Positions 20,927 through 30,778 are shown, counted from the first letter of the stretch. The stretch: 64,000 bases of DNA from Corallium rubrum (GCA_964035015.1 CAXIUP010000176.1:699001-763000), one strand, 5' to 3'. The notes: generated by a model not told the origin, from the sequence alone. Numbers and translations are program-made.

Positions 20927-20930
<4 letters not shown>
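20050..20930 (-). pseudogene. RLE-type LINE fragment, C-terminal endonuclease (copy 1)
   Basis: On the minus strand: GSFFSNVTKFS... LPKNIYNFT, then after a one-base frame change near 20796, NNSIPTRKNLHRWGI, a C-x2-C-x6-9-H-x4-C knuckle (CSFCLSPETLLHVVAGC), RRHNSILNFL, then GDMYRPDLLL and LYVLELTVGFE. The RPD...E pattern with the preceding CCHC knuckle is the restriction-like endonuclease end of R2/R4/NeSL-type LINEs, which nick a target for reverse transcription. No RT domain remains. The 3' end is marked by an ATT-rich tail near 20050 and the 5' side by an (AAT)n run at 20927-20985. A longer relative lies at 63225-63989. Confidence 0.7.
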
Positions 20931-20969
<39 letters not shown>

Positions 20970-20985
20970 TAATAATAATAATTTA
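20927..20985. repeat. (AAT)n microsatellite
   Basis: Imperfect AATAAT repeat. Confidence 0.95.
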
Positions 20986-21314
20986 TTTCATCAATAGATT
21001 CAAGGTAAATTAAATCTATACATATAAAATCCTAAAATGTTCTATATTCCAAAGAATGATATGTCATAAGAATTGTTATGTTCTTGTTAAAACTTTACAA
21101 AACTAAAAACCTCCAAGACGGCTTTCTCTGTAACCCAGTTCAATGTTTGCATCTCGGTCCCGACTAGAAGCTACATCACGACTGCCTCTAATCGCCGTCA
21201 CCGGCGACCGGATCAAGGCTAAGGAAAGGCTGCATCGCATCGATGCAAGTGTGATGCCGTATTCTGATTTTCGCTTCGTTACCAACAATTCTGCCAGTCG
21301 TTTATATGCGATGG

Positions 21315-21491
21315 AAATATAGTAAGGTTAGATATACTGCCGAAACAGAGAACGTAGGAGTCTAACGTTTCGAGCGAAGGCCCTTCGTCAGACTCCTACG
21401 TTCTCTGTTTCGGCAGTAGCCTATATCTAACCTTACTATATTTCGATTGTTGCTTCTACACTGCCTACGCAGCACGCTACTTTTATTACAC
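21315..21491 (-). mobile_element. Short hairpin retroelement with hammerhead-like core
   Basis: Flanked by TATATGCGATGG at 21303-21314 and again at 21492-21503, a 12 bp target duplication, and it interrupts an otherwise continuous ORF. It folds into a long hairpin (TATAGTAAGGTTAGATATA / mirror; CCGAAACAGAGAACGTAGGA / mirror) with the motif CTGACGA...GAAAC at its tip. The other end carries GCGTGCTGCGTAGGCAGTG. A relative lies at 48061-48245, and part of it at 19106. Confidence 0.75.
21363..21391 (-). ncRNA. Hammerhead-like core in the hairpin element
   Basis: Minus strand: CTGACGA, one base, stem II GGGC-CTTC-GCTC, then GAAACGTT. The surrounding stem I is very long and near perfect. Compared with the Penelope ends at 23889-23916, the cleavage triplet GTC is GTT here, still an allowed NUH, though the following two bases differ. 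Confidence 0.5.
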
Positions 21492-22029
21492 TATATGCGA
21501 TGGTTGTCTCTTTCCCCTGTCCACCAGTTGTAGAAAAAACAAGTGGTGTGAATACCGCATACTCAACTTCCCTTATCCTGTCTCCCCGTATTCCCTCTTC
21601 TTTGCATTCTCATGTTGTCTGTAGAGTGCTGGGATCTCTGTGTTTCGGTAGCTCGATGCGTTTGGGTGAAAGACACTAACGTCAAAAAAATCGTTATGCC
21701 TCGATATTGGTAGTCCTCCATAGAGGCATATCATAGCGTGATCTGCTGAGAAATTCTTTCCACATTTGCAATGATGAGGTACATTCTTCAGCTGCCATCC
21801 ATATCGTAAGTTGATTGCATCCCGAAATTCTCTGTGCAATTTTATCAACTTAGATTTTATTTTCTCTATTATGTTTGCCCTCACCATAGTTTCTTATGAT
21901 GAGATAATACATTAGTACTTCTATATACAATATAGTTAAAAGCTTCTAGGACAGCGTCGGCCACGGTTGAAATCCAAATATTACCAGGGTTAAGTCACGT
22001 TGGCCTGAAAAACAGAGAAAAATCTTCTC

Positions 22030-22057
22030 GACGTTTCGAGCGAAGGCCCTTCGTCAG
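22030..22057 (-). ncRNA. Hammerhead-ribozyme-like motif, left PLE arm
   Basis: Mirror of 23889-23916: CTGACGA, stem II GGGC/GCTC with CTTC loop, GAAAC, then GTC, flanked by a six-pair stem I (TTTCTC/GAGAAG). Confidence 0.6.
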
Positions 22058-22312
22058 GAGAAATTAGTAAACAACTCACATGTGGTCACGCGTATTTATA
22101 GCAGAGCTACAATGGGAATCACGTGAACACATGTAAGCCAATAAAAACAAAGTAAACAAATAAATTAATATGTAATTTTAGCCTGTGTGCAGGTGCTGAC
22201 CCAATTTGTGGGTCAGCTACCTGCAAATAGGCAAAGAAACAGGTTATAAATTACTATTTAAATCATCAGAAAAAAGTTAAGGAAAAGGTGTGGAATATGG
22301 TGGTGGAGTGAG

Positions 22313-22970
22313 CTAAATGAAAGAGAATCGCTCATTGAGGCCGTGAGGGTGAATGGTACCAAGTTTGTAAATGAGACGCATTTCTTGTTTACGACGAGTA
22401 TCGTTACAACCTGTAATGGGCTGAATGGCACAGATTTTCATGTTGGAAAAGGAGTGGTTGGCACTGTTGAAGTGCCTGGCAACAGGTTTGTTTGGCACAT
22501 TGTATTTGACATCACGAAGGTGTTCAACAAACCTGTCACCTAAACGTCTTCCAGTTTCTCCGATGTAAAGCATGGGACATTTACTGCAAGAGATACAGTA
22601 AATGAGGTTGGAGGAAGTGCAAGTGAAACTGTGGGTTATGTTGAACCTACATTTTGGAGCCGAAATTGAAATAGAGGAGTCTAAGTATTTACAGGTGTTG
22701 CACCTACCACGACAGCAAGAGCTGGTGCCAACATGTGATACCAAGGCTTGCTGCAGTGAGCTGTGAACAACGTTTTCCCGGATGTTTTTGCTATGCCGAA
22801 AAGATACTAGGGGTTTCTCAGAGAAAATGGAAGATGTTTCTGGGTCATTTTTAATGAGGTCAAAATTGCGGCTAATGATGTCCCTTACTTTGAAATTGAA
22901 GGGATGAAAAGTGAGAACTAGAGGTACTTTTTCATTAGAAATGGTAGCCAAAGGTTCGCTTAACATTTCC
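22313..22970 (-). pseudogene. PLE GIY-YIG endonuclease fragment, left arm
   Basis: Minus strand from the palindrome centre to the stop at 22313. It reads LTFHPFNFKVRDIISRNFDL, a Cys-rich linker (CCRGRCNTCKYL), CISCSKCPMLYIGETGRRLG and DRFVEHLRDV, then ARHFNSANHSF. LYIGETGR with the preceding Cys pair and the later RHF...H is the GIY-YIG endonuclease signature at the C-terminus of Penelope-like retroelements. The reverse transcriptase that should precede it is absent, cut at the centre. The frame over the centre is artefactual. Confidence 0.8.
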
Positions 22971-22974
22971 CGTT

Positions 22975-23633
22975 CAGACACCTTAAGCGAACCTTTGGCT
23001 ACCATTTCTAATGAAAAAGTACCTCTAGTTCTCACTTTTCATCCCTTCAATTTCAAAGTAAGGGACATCATTAGCCGCAATTTTGACCTCATTAAAAATG
23101 ACCCAGAAACATCTTCCATTTTCTCTGAGAAACCCCTAGTATCTTTTCGGCATAGCAAAAACATCCGGGAAAACGTTGTTCACAGCTCACTGCAGCAAGC
23201 CTTGGTATCACATGTTGGCACCAGCTCTTGCTGTCGTGGTAGGTGCAACACCTGTAAATACTTAGACTCCTCTATTTCAATTTCGGCTCCAAAATGTAGG
23301 TTCAACATAACCCACAGTTTCACTTGCACTTCCTCCAACCTCATTTACTGTATCTCTTGCAGTAAATGTCCCATGCTTTACATCGGAGAAACTGGAAGAC
23401 GTTTAGGTGACAGGTTTGTTGAACACCTTCGTGATGTCAAATACAATGTGCCAAACAAACCTGTTGCCAGGCACTTCAACAGTGCCAACCACTCCTTTTC
23501 CAACATGAAAATCTGTGCCATTCAGCCCATTACAGGTTGTAACGATACTCGTCGTAAACAAGAAATGCGTCTCATTTACAAACTTGGTACCATTCACCCT
23601 CACGGCCTCAATGAGCGATTCTCTTTCATTTAG
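22975..23633 (+). pseudogene. PLE GIY-YIG endonuclease fragment, right arm
   Basis: Same protein as the left arm, on the plus strand, ending LNERFSFI and TAG. The two arms give the same residues from LSEPLATISNEKVPL to the end, differing only at the very centre. Such identity means the dimer is recent or the arms are homogenised by gene conversion. It has the same Cys-rich linker and YIGETGR motif; no RT domain. Confidence 0.8.
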
Positions 23634-23888
23634 CTCACTCCACCACCATATTCCACACCTTTTCCTTAACCTTTTTCTGATGATTTAAATAGTAATTTAT
23701 AACCTGTTTCTTTGCCTATTTGCAGGTAGCTGACCCACAAATTGGGTCAGCACCTGCACACAGGCTAAAATTACATATTAATTTATTTGTTTACTTTGTT
23801 TTTATTGGCTTACATGTGTTCACGTGATTCCCATTGTAGCTCTGCTATAAATACGCGTGACCACATGTGAGTTGTTTACTAATTTCTC

Positions 23889-23916
23889 CTGACGAAGGGC
23901 CTTCGCTCGAAACGTC
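23889..23916 (+). ncRNA. Hammerhead-ribozyme-like motif, right PLE arm
   Basis: CTGACGA, one base, stem II GGGC-CTTC-GCTC, GAAAC, GTC. Upstream AATTTCTC pairs with downstream GAGAAGAT for six base pairs (stem I). ACGT between GAA and C is self-complementary, so stem III could form only between two copies. Penelope-like elements are known to carry minimal hammerheads in their terminal repeats. Confidence 0.65.
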
Positions 23917-24055
23917 GAGAAGATTTTTCTCTGTTTTTCAGGCCAACGTGACTTAACCCTGGTAATATTTATATACAATATACCTGTCCCCCTATTAAGC
24001 TCTTCCCTCAGGTCAACCCCACCCCACCCTTTATTCAAATTGAAACCTTGGTCTT

Positions 24056-24058
<3 letters not shown>

Positions 24059-24087
<29 letters not shown>

Positions 24088-24108
24088 TATAATAATAATA
24101 ATAATAAA
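24059..24108. repeat. (AAT)n microsatellite
   Basis: Imperfect AAT repeat. Confidence 0.95.
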
Positions 24109-24153
24109 CCTAATTATGGACCTATATAACCTGTCTGCCAACAATGTAGATAA

Positions 24154-24240
24154 TCCCCGAGTCTGGGCGGAGGGCCGAAGGCCCGGAGCCCGGAGCCCGG
24201 TGAGGGTGCTAATCTCGACGTGCGTGGAGTCCACTTTACA
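24154..24240 (+). repeat. GC-rich ~75 bp repeat, copy 2
   Basis: TAATCCCCGAG, GGGCGGAGGGCCGAAGGCCC, GGTGAGGGTGCTAATCTCG and GTGCGTGGAGTCCA, with an extra GGAGCCC duplication. Confidence 0.85.
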
Positions 24241-24284
24241 CGGAGATGAAAAGCTGAAAGCAATTCTGAAACCTGTTTGTGTGT

Positions 24285-25520
24285 ATATATACAGTATCTA
24301 CAGTATGTTTCAAATTATTATGCAAAGTGGCATTTTTCAAATATCTTTAAAAGTATTTCCTTTGAGCCGATCAAAGTTTCACAATTTGTTTATTACACTT
24401 TAACCAACATTACATATTGATTTCATTTAGATATGTTGACAAATAAAGCAGTCGTGACGTATTATGCAAAAAAGGTGTTTTTATGATGTACCAAATTATT
24501 ATGCATACAAACTATAAATTACATTCTAGTGACCAAAAACACTATTTAAAAGGTGACTCAAACACACTGAAGTCTACAACTTAATATTAACCGGTTTTAA
24601 ACAAATGCAAGCTTGATACGCAACACACATATGTTCGTCCTCTACTTATTTATTCACATATGTTCCCTTGTTTGACAAGAGGTCTACCAGACGACCATCG
24701 ACAGATTTGGTGAGATTTTGAATTTCATCTGCTCCGATACTCTCTGCTGCGTCACAGATACCCTTCCACAGATCATCCTTAGACATATATTGTTGACCAC
24801 CACTGTAAATTTTCTTCTTCAATATGCTCCAAAGGTTTTCTATGGGGTTCAGATCCGGAGATGATGCTGGCCATATCATCAACTTTTCATCTTTGAAGCC
24901 AACATCTCGTAGGTATGCAATTGTGAAACGTGCAGCATGTGATGGTGCATTATCTTGCATGAAAATAATCTTCCTGCGTAGGTGGCAGCATTCATTTTCA
25001 CACCTTCTGGCACTCTAAATGGACCAACCATCGCATTGCCTAATATACCAGCCCAGAACATAACACCCCCACTACCTTGTTGTCGTCTTAATCTCGTTGG
25101 TTTCTGGGCACCATAAGCCAACCATCCTCTGGACCAACCATCAGGGCCATCAAGGGTTGCTCTACACTCGTCTGTGAAAAGAACCGTTTGGAAATCGGTC
25201 TTCATATAACGTTTAGCCCATTCAATCCGTTGAGTTTTGTGTCGGTTGGTTAAAGGTGGGCGAATGTTCGGCTTAACAGCTTTGGCAACCGATTTGAGTA
25301 TGCGACATCGAGATGTTCTAGGTATTCAAAAATTTGCTCGTTGAAAGCGGATGCCTCGCTACTTCTCGTTTGATTGTGGATAGTTGCCGTCTTGATATTT
25401 TTCGACTCACACCTTTGTCGCTTCTTTTCCTTGCCTTGTTGCTGTTGGCAATGAATCGCTTGGCAGTTCTGTGGTCACGGCAAAGTTCTTTTGAAATTTC
25501 GAGCCGAAGGCGAGTGATTA
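24285..25520 (-). mobile_element. Tc1-like DNA transposon remnant
   Basis: The left end region (24296-24520) repeats CAAATTATTATGCA at 24311 and 24491, resembling Tc1 transposase-binding repeats. The coding part follows. The right end is missing: at about 25500 the sequence enters another palindromic repeat family. Confidence 0.6.
24646..25510 (-). pseudogene. Tc1/mariner transposase, broken
   Basis: Minus strand from about 25510: SKELCRDHRTAKRF (helix-turn-helix), RRQLSTIKREVARHPLSTS (second DNA-binding domain), then MKTDFQTVLFTDECRATLDG with the first catalytic Asp, WSRGWLAYG and GGVMFWAGILG. After ATYAG the frame changes near 24965, with an apparent loss of about 20 codons, and resumes at MQDNAPSHAA (second Asp) and SPDLNPIENLWSILKKKI (catalytic Glu, DD34E), ending at 24646. 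There is also a frame change near 25225. It cuts and pastes DNA at TA sites when intact; this copy is inactive. Confidence 0.75.
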
Positions 25521-25610
25521 TATATTCGATACAACACGGACGCGAATGTTGTAAACAGCTTAAAACACGCCGAGTCTTTGATGTTAATATGAGTAATATT
25601 TGTTCAGATT
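25500..25610. repeat. Half of a foldback repeat (full copy at 36520)
   Basis: GAGCCGAAGGCGAGTGATTA, ATTCGATACAACACGG and TGTTGTAAAC match one arm of the palindrome at 36520-36626. Confidence 0.65.
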
Positions 25611-25657
25611 AATTCAGAAAAAGCTCAATTTCAATGTTTTAGAGCGGAGATAGTGAC

Positions 25658-25730
25658 CTGATATACAACCACTAGTGGTTGTATATGTGATACAACCACG
25701 TGTGGTTTGTATCAGATATACAACCTCCTT
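25658..25730. repeat. Hairpin with ACAACCACTAGTGGTTGT ends
   Basis: Contains two overlapping self-complementary blocks (ACAACCACTAGTGGTTGT, ACAACCACGTGTGGTTTGT). ACAACCACTAGTG also occurs twice at 36417-36460. Confidence 0.7.
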
Positions 25731-25784
25731 CACGGTCATGATTTCTTTTGTGTTTTCTTCATGAATTATTAATGAGTGTTTTAA

Positions 25785-25787
25785 ATA

Positions 25788-25879
<92 letters not shown>
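25785..25879. repeat. (CATA)n-(TA)n microsatellite
   Basis: ACATACATACAT followed by a long TA run. Confidence 0.95.
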
Positions 25880-25882
<3 letters not shown>

Positions 25883-26059
25883 TTTAGGTTTCAGCTAAAA
25901 TGTACATTAATATTACTATGAAAAAAGACCAAAGAAAGAAGGCTTAACAAGAGATGTGGCAGCCAGAAAAAGACAACAATAAATACGACTTAAAACCACT
26001 GGAAAAAGCCTAAAAATTAATACGATAAAGACCGAAAACGATGCCGACCGAAGGATGTG

Positions 26060-26285
26060 TCCTGAAGCTGTTCAAAGCTGGTAAAGAATTTTGCTCTGGT
26101 GTATTCTACATAACTCGAGAGGGAACGATGAAGAAATTTTGAAACAAACGGCTTTTTAGATCATGAAGAGAGCTGAATGATGCCTTAATTGTCATATTTA
26201 TGTGTCAACAACGAAAAAAGTAAGAAACCGCGAACGAGAAAAACAATCCGAAAAGACGAGACTGAATTGGCAGTGTTTGTGGTCA
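26060..26285. repeat. Dispersed repeat, partner of 16114-16370
   Basis: Reverse-complement match in order over about 230 bases, e.g. AGACTGAATTGGCAGTG, CAAACGGCTTTTTAGAT and TTTTGCTCTGGTGT. Confidence 0.65.
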
Positions 26286-26835
26286 CAAAAGCAGAAGAAA
26301 GTTTAACGGTAGGAGATTCGTACTTACCAGTTTATCTGAGTTAAAACGGAAGAAATCTTGAAAATGAAAATTAATATAAATATAAATAATATATTGTCTA
26401 GAATTGTCTTTCAACGCTAGGACGTTGACATTCCATTGTTTGATTTGTGTCTTTTCTTGGCCACTGTTTATATATATTTTTGAATGAAAATTTGTCATTT
26501 GGTTCATCTCGGGGTTTTTTAATATTGACATTGCATGTTCTTTCGGTGTGTCAATACATGACTACAGATGAACCTTGCTAACTAATTTTCTTGATGTTTT
26601 CTGATCTGTGTGCCATTAATACAACAAAAGAACAGAAATTAGGGGAGGATTTGCAATAAGCGAGGGCTGTTAATGCCATTGAGCAGACTGCAGATAACAA
26701 AGCTGATATAATATCTTTTCGATGGAAAACAGGGAGCCATGGAAGGCATTCCCCCTTGGCCTTGCTCTATATAAGAAACCATGCATGCATAGTAACTCGG
26801 TTGGAAAATTTTCCTGCATTTCTCACAAATAAAAT
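26286..26835. other. Repeat-derived spacer
   Basis: AT-rich with several short ORFs and no domain. ATATTATATCAGCTTTG-type and ATGGCATT...TCTGCAG blocks near 26670-26720 resemble, inverted, part of the GPCR coding region at 38280-38330 (AAAGGATATTATATCAGC; TCTGCAGTCTTGCCAATGGC). A small GPCR-derived scrap is therefore possible. Confidence 0.4.
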
Positions 26836-26838
26836 TTG

Positions 26839-26867
26839 AGTAAGCAAGCAAGCAAGCAAGCAAGCAA
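26839..26867. repeat. (CAAG)n microsatellite
   Basis: AAGCAAGCAAGC repeat adjoining the Harbinger exon's donor side. Confidence 0.9.
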
Positions 26868-27090
26868 AGATAAACATTTACCTACTGGACCATACAAGTT
26901 TGCAATAAGACCATTGGCAGCCACCACACTTTGGAATTTTAATGCATGAACTCTTTTGTGACCATTATAAACAGTTTTTTGATACAGCTTTGGGCGACAA
27001 ATAGGACGAACAGTCCCATCAATGAATCCCCAGCAGTTATCTAGGGCAGCACCCTTTTCATGAATGGCATCAGCATACTCTTTAAGCTTG

Positions 27091-27155
27091 TCCCCGAGCC
27101 GGGCGTAGGGCCGAAGGCCCGGAGCCCGGTGAGGGTGCTAATCTCGACATGCGTG
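27091..27155 (+). repeat. GC-rich ~75 bp repeat, copy 3
   Basis: TCCCCGAGCCGGGCGTAGGG, CCGAAGGCCCGGAGCCCGG, TGAGGGTGCTAATCTCGACA; inserted exactly at the edge of Harbinger coding sequence. Confidence 0.85.
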
Positions 27156-28226
27156 AAGATTGTAGGGCACTGGAAACAATATAGTTCTTGACAAAAAAGA
27201 TTTGAAGTAATATATTCTTGACAAAAAGACTTGAGAAAGGAGTTTTGGGGATACGTACATTCATTTCAAAAGAACAGAAACAAATCAACGTCTTGACTAA
27301 AGGAAACCCGTCAAACCGAACCTCGAAAGAGGGAAAAAGATATAGAAAACCAACGAAACCAAATAAAGGCCGAAACGTTTAAGCTACGGTAAAAATATAG
27401 AGCGGTCGCTCTCAGTCAGTAATCACGAACACTTAGTAGCAAAACTGTTCGAGTTTCCCTGTTTACATCTATGACTGTTAATTTTGTTTTATATTATGAC
27501 ATTTTGTGTGTCCTTGAAGTCCGTTTTAAACGTATCATGTCCATAATTGCATGTTTTTTCTTGCCGATGCCCGTTGTATTTTTTACCTGTGGCTGCCGTC
27601 TTGTCTTCTTTTAAATAGTTTTCTTTTTGTAAAACTACTTAATAGGACTTAGCGGTTGTTTATAATTTAGCATAAAAAATGGAAAGAAACATTTTTTTAA
27701 AACATACAAATGCTGTTGAAATATTTATTAAGGCCCATTAACATGTATGTGAAAACATTTTCATCAATTCAGATTTCGAAATGAAAAACTGTTTTTGTTA
27801 TATTTGTTTAAATAAATTTAAAATATCATAAATGAATACCAGCCAGGCAGTTTGAGTAGTTTTCAAAATGCAAATATTTTTAGATACCAAGCAATGGTCT
27901 TTGTAAACATGGAAAGAAAGAACTGTAAAATATAACCCTAATGCTTTGATAAAATTCTGACGCCTGCATGCTTCAGTAGGCGACATGCAATTTTTTTCAT
28001 CTCAATATATTTTACGAAATATCATCCTTAAATTTTTCTTTGTTCTTTGTTGCATTTTTCTTTAAAAAAATTTTAAGAGTTTTTGTTTTTTATTTCAAAT
28101 ATTCTACCAGAATTAAAACTATATTTTCATTCCGACAGGAGTAGCTATTTCCAGGCCTACAATAAAAAAAGAGCGCAAGGGGGGTTGCTGTAAAAGCGGG
28201 TGAGGGGTTATTGCATTTATGTATTT
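27156..28226. other. Spacer between Harbinger exons
   Basis: AT-rich, low coding potential, with a T-rich stretch at 28030-28100. No gene seen. Confidence 0.5.
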
Positions 28227-28657
28227 CTAGTTGGGTTGTAACCAAGGTTGATCAAAAATTGCTAGAAGATTACTGTGTTTGTTGTCAACCATCTCGTTTG
28301 TTATATAACAAAGCTCTGAACTTGATCTTCCAAAAGTGCTAACTATATCGCTGTAGGTACATGGATAGGCAAATCTACGCTGCAGAACACACAACCCGCT
28401 TCTACTGGTGAAACGACAGTTCGGTTTGGGCAAATTATCTTCTTAGGTAACTGAAAGGAATTACTTAGGCGATATATATCTTCTTTAGCAAAACGAAAAG
28501 AATTGAAGCATTCGTCGTCTGACAGTCTCTCTAAATCGAATTTCGGGTAGATTTGATGTGGTGTGTAGAGGTTTCTTTGTGTAGTTGTATCATATAGTAG
28601 GGCAAACTCTTCTTCATCGATTATATCTTCAAAATAAAAATACATCAACTCCTCCAT

Positions 28658-29380
28658 CGTTTTCGTTCTTCGTCAACCTAGTAGCTCAAACAAAATTTCC
28701 CGCCACAAAACAAACACAACTAGTACCAGTACTCTACTCGGTAGAACGTTCGCGTCTTCGTACTTCGTTGCCTTGCTCAAACTCGCTATTATATGGCAGC
28801 AGCGCTGAGAGGTCCGAATACGGAAACCTTGTACTTTGATTGGTTCATAAGCGGTCGGATATTTCCCGTATCCGCCCGCTCAGAGCGGAAGCTGCCGTTC
28901 GGGACCGTAAGTTAATTTTATAAAAATGTTATAAACAAAATGGCACTCATGTCAGTATATCGGCAACAAGATGGATTATAATTTTAGTTCTACTCATTGT
29001 TGAAATGTATCGTGCATCGGTGCAGGTATGTTAGAAATTTTATAAGCTTTCATTTGATGTATACAGTATAGTTCGACTTTCCACGTTTTGTGAACGTTTT
29101 TAAAATGTCCAAAACGTTCGTAACATTGTTCGTAATAATATAACATTTACTTCTCACAAGTATTAGAATTTCAGATGATTTTTTATTCAACAACTTAACG
29201 TACGATCTTGAGCAATATGTCAAACAAAAGCAATTGAAAAATACTATTTGGGGTAGAAAGTTCAGGATTCTAACTCAACGGAAAGTACTTTAAAAGTGGG
29301 AAAATGTCTGCCATTTTCGTTTAGTTCGCAAGAAAGATAGATCGAGTTTTCACAGAACGTTCACAACATTTATGGCCATA
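28658..29380. other. No gene seen
   Basis: Contains a CGGATATTTCCCGTATCCG-type short inverted repeat near 28856-28876 and AT-rich sequence. Confidence 0.45.
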
Positions 29381-29533
29381 TAATAAACTACTTATTGACC
29401 TCGCTTGTTCGGTCTGTACTAGTGAAATATCGGACCTCTGTTTTTTGCTGTCCGTACTAAAAAAACATCGGTCCGATAGGCTATTTCACTATATAGTACA
29501 CACCTCACGCTCGGTCAGTAAGTAGTTATTATT
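29381..29533. repeat. 153 bp hairpin
   Basis: TAATAAACTACTTATTGACC ... GAAATATCGGACC is mirrored by GGTCCGATAGGCTATTTC ... GGTCAGTAAGTAGTTATTA. Confidence 0.75.
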
Positions 29534-29534
29534 T

Positions 29535-30778
29535 GTGAAACAATTTTTTAGAAATTTGTTACTATCTAATGTGAATGAAATTCATAGAATCACCTTTCAT
29601 GGAGGACAACACAGCCGCAAAATTATTTCAGAGTATGCAGTGTTGTCGAGAGTCTTTTCGATAGTCGAATCTCTCGATTTCTTACGGTACTTTCTTTTTG
29701 TAAACACAGGTAAACTTCATAACATTCCAGTGTTATTATTAGCATATTGAGTGCTTATTTCCAAATTAATGTCTACATAATTAAAAAAAATCATCTGCTG
29801 ACCAAGTGTAATAATCTACTTGCATGCAAGTACCCTTCCCGTCAATATTAAGAAAAAAGTGCCCTTCTTATAGTCTTGTAGTGCGCTTCCAAGTTGTTTT
29901 ACCATTTATATTGTCAAAACCGTAAATATGAGCCTAAAAAAGTCGGCAATGTTTTGAATGTGCATGATGAAGTCCTTTACTACCCCACTTGAAACGTAAG
30001 TATTTTGTTCCTAAACACCACGTTAGTTTACAACATATTCACTTTGCATTATGGAGTGTTTATATGAAGAAGGGCCAGCTCTCGTGGTAGGACTATCCCT
30101 AGCAGGCTGGAATTTATCTCGTGTTTACATGAGTTTTTTTTGTTAGGGCTATATACTATATAGCCTTGTGGGCTGGATTTTAACTCGCGTTGGCTTGTAC
30201 AGTTTCCCCACGAAGCCTGAAATCATGTTTTCGCAAACACGATTTGAATTTATAACAAACACGGGGACAAACAACTTGTAAAATAAAAAGTTGACCAAAA
30301 AGAATTAGTAGGTAAGGCAAACTTTATCGTGTATACTGAGCTTCGATTTGCTAGCCTCCTAAGAGGGCCAGCCCTCTTGAGTGCGTTTACATGGGAAATT
30401 TCCATCCCTCCTAGGAGAGATCCTGGGTTGTCAATAGCGAGATCTCGCCTAGGAGGGCTGGACCTCTTGTCATGTAAACGCAAACAAATTTTCACAAGGA
30501 ATTACGCTGAGGTGCGGGTTCTCGGCCAAGAGGGCTGGCCCTCCTCCATATAAACACCTCCTTAGTATGAACCCTTCTAATTCACAGTCAAATGTTGACA
30601 TCTTTTAATCACGGAAGGTTTTATTATTCTTTATTTTAATGGAAACCAATGTGAATATTTTTTTGAAAATGTCCTTTTAAAAATGCCACGCCAGATCTTT
30701 TTCATATAGAATCATAGCCGTTCCAGATTTTCAACTGTTCATGTCCAATTGATCTATGGAATAAATAGAGATTACTTC
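29535..30778 (-). pseudogene. GPCR gene 5' end and upstream flank, inverted remnant
   Basis: Read on the minus strand, 29762 down to 29535 matches 49374-49635, the start of the GPCR at 49590: AGCACTCAAT, then AAAGGTGATTCTATGAATNT at the start codon, then AACAAATTTCT. Further along, 30665-30775 (inverted) matches 48640-48745 (TCCATAGATCAATT, ATGCCACGCCAGA), so order and orientation agree over more than 1 kb. Only about the first 20 codons of the receptor remain; a hairpin (29381-29533) replaces the rest. The intervening 30060-30560 is a separate repeat, absent from the other copy. Confidence 0.65.
30060..30560. repeat. Repeat with AGAGGGCTGGCCCTC-type inverted blocks
   Basis: Four related blocks (GAAGGGCCAGCTCTCG, CTAAGAGGGCCAGCCCTC, CTAGGAGGGCTGGACCTC, AAGAGGGCTGGCCCTC) alternate in orientation, with GTTTACATG spacers. 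Looks like a foldback element. Confidence 0.5.

Larger units (their letters stand above)
21100..21890 (-). pseudogene. Retroelement ORF fragment with HCxC zinc motif, interrupted
   Basis: Minus-strand pieces at 21573-21887, 21504-21572 (frame-shifted) and 21100-21300 form one protein: LHREFRDAINLRYGWQLKN, HCKCGKNFSADHAMICLYGG with RHN, FFDVSVFHPNASSYRNT, then REVEYAVFTPLVFSTTGGQG, and KRLAELLVTKRKSEYGITLA with IRGSR. I recognise this as the C-terminal part of a retroelement ORF abundant in cnidarian genomes; assigning it to a LINE with a restriction-like nuclease is an inference. RHN joins FFDV directly, so roughly 60-80 residues usual in this family appear deleted. A 177 bp hairpin element (21315-21491) splits it, flanked by a 12 bp duplication. 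Confidence 0.55.
21935..23969. mobile_element. Penelope-like element, 2 kb inverted dimer
   Basis: Bases 21976-23970 form a near-perfect palindrome centred at about 22973. Each arm holds, from the centre outwards, a GIY-YIG gene fragment, a 3' UTR and a hammerhead-like motif. TATATACAATATA occurs at 21922-21934 and 23970-23982, a plausible 13 bp target duplication. The extra 40 bases at 21935-21975 occur only on the left. Both arms are 5'-truncated, so this is a dead head-to-head dimer. Confidence 0.8.
26882..28657 (-). pseudogene. PIF/Harbinger transposase gene, two exons, broken
   Basis: First part (28657 to 28227, minus): FDLERLSDDECFNSFRFAKE, DIYRLSNSFQLPKKIICPNR and TVVSPVEA, then after a frame change near 28390, RRFAYPCTYSDIVSTFGRSS, SELCYITNEMVDN and FDQPWLQP. 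Second part (27090 to 26882): AIHEKGAALDNCWGFIDGTV, RPICRP, YNGHKRVHALKFQSVV, ANGLIANLYGPV. FIDGT holds the first catalytic Asp of the DDE_Tnp_4 (HARBI1-like) nuclease. A donor-like GTAAAT follows at 26881. The intron is expanded by a GC-rich repeat at 27091, which sits at the exon edge. Later exons with the other catalytic residues are missing. Confidence 0.7.

Noticed and set aside
22343..23603. 66-codon ORFs inside the Penelope palindrome on the opposite strands
   Set aside because: Mirror shadows of the GIY-YIG gene.
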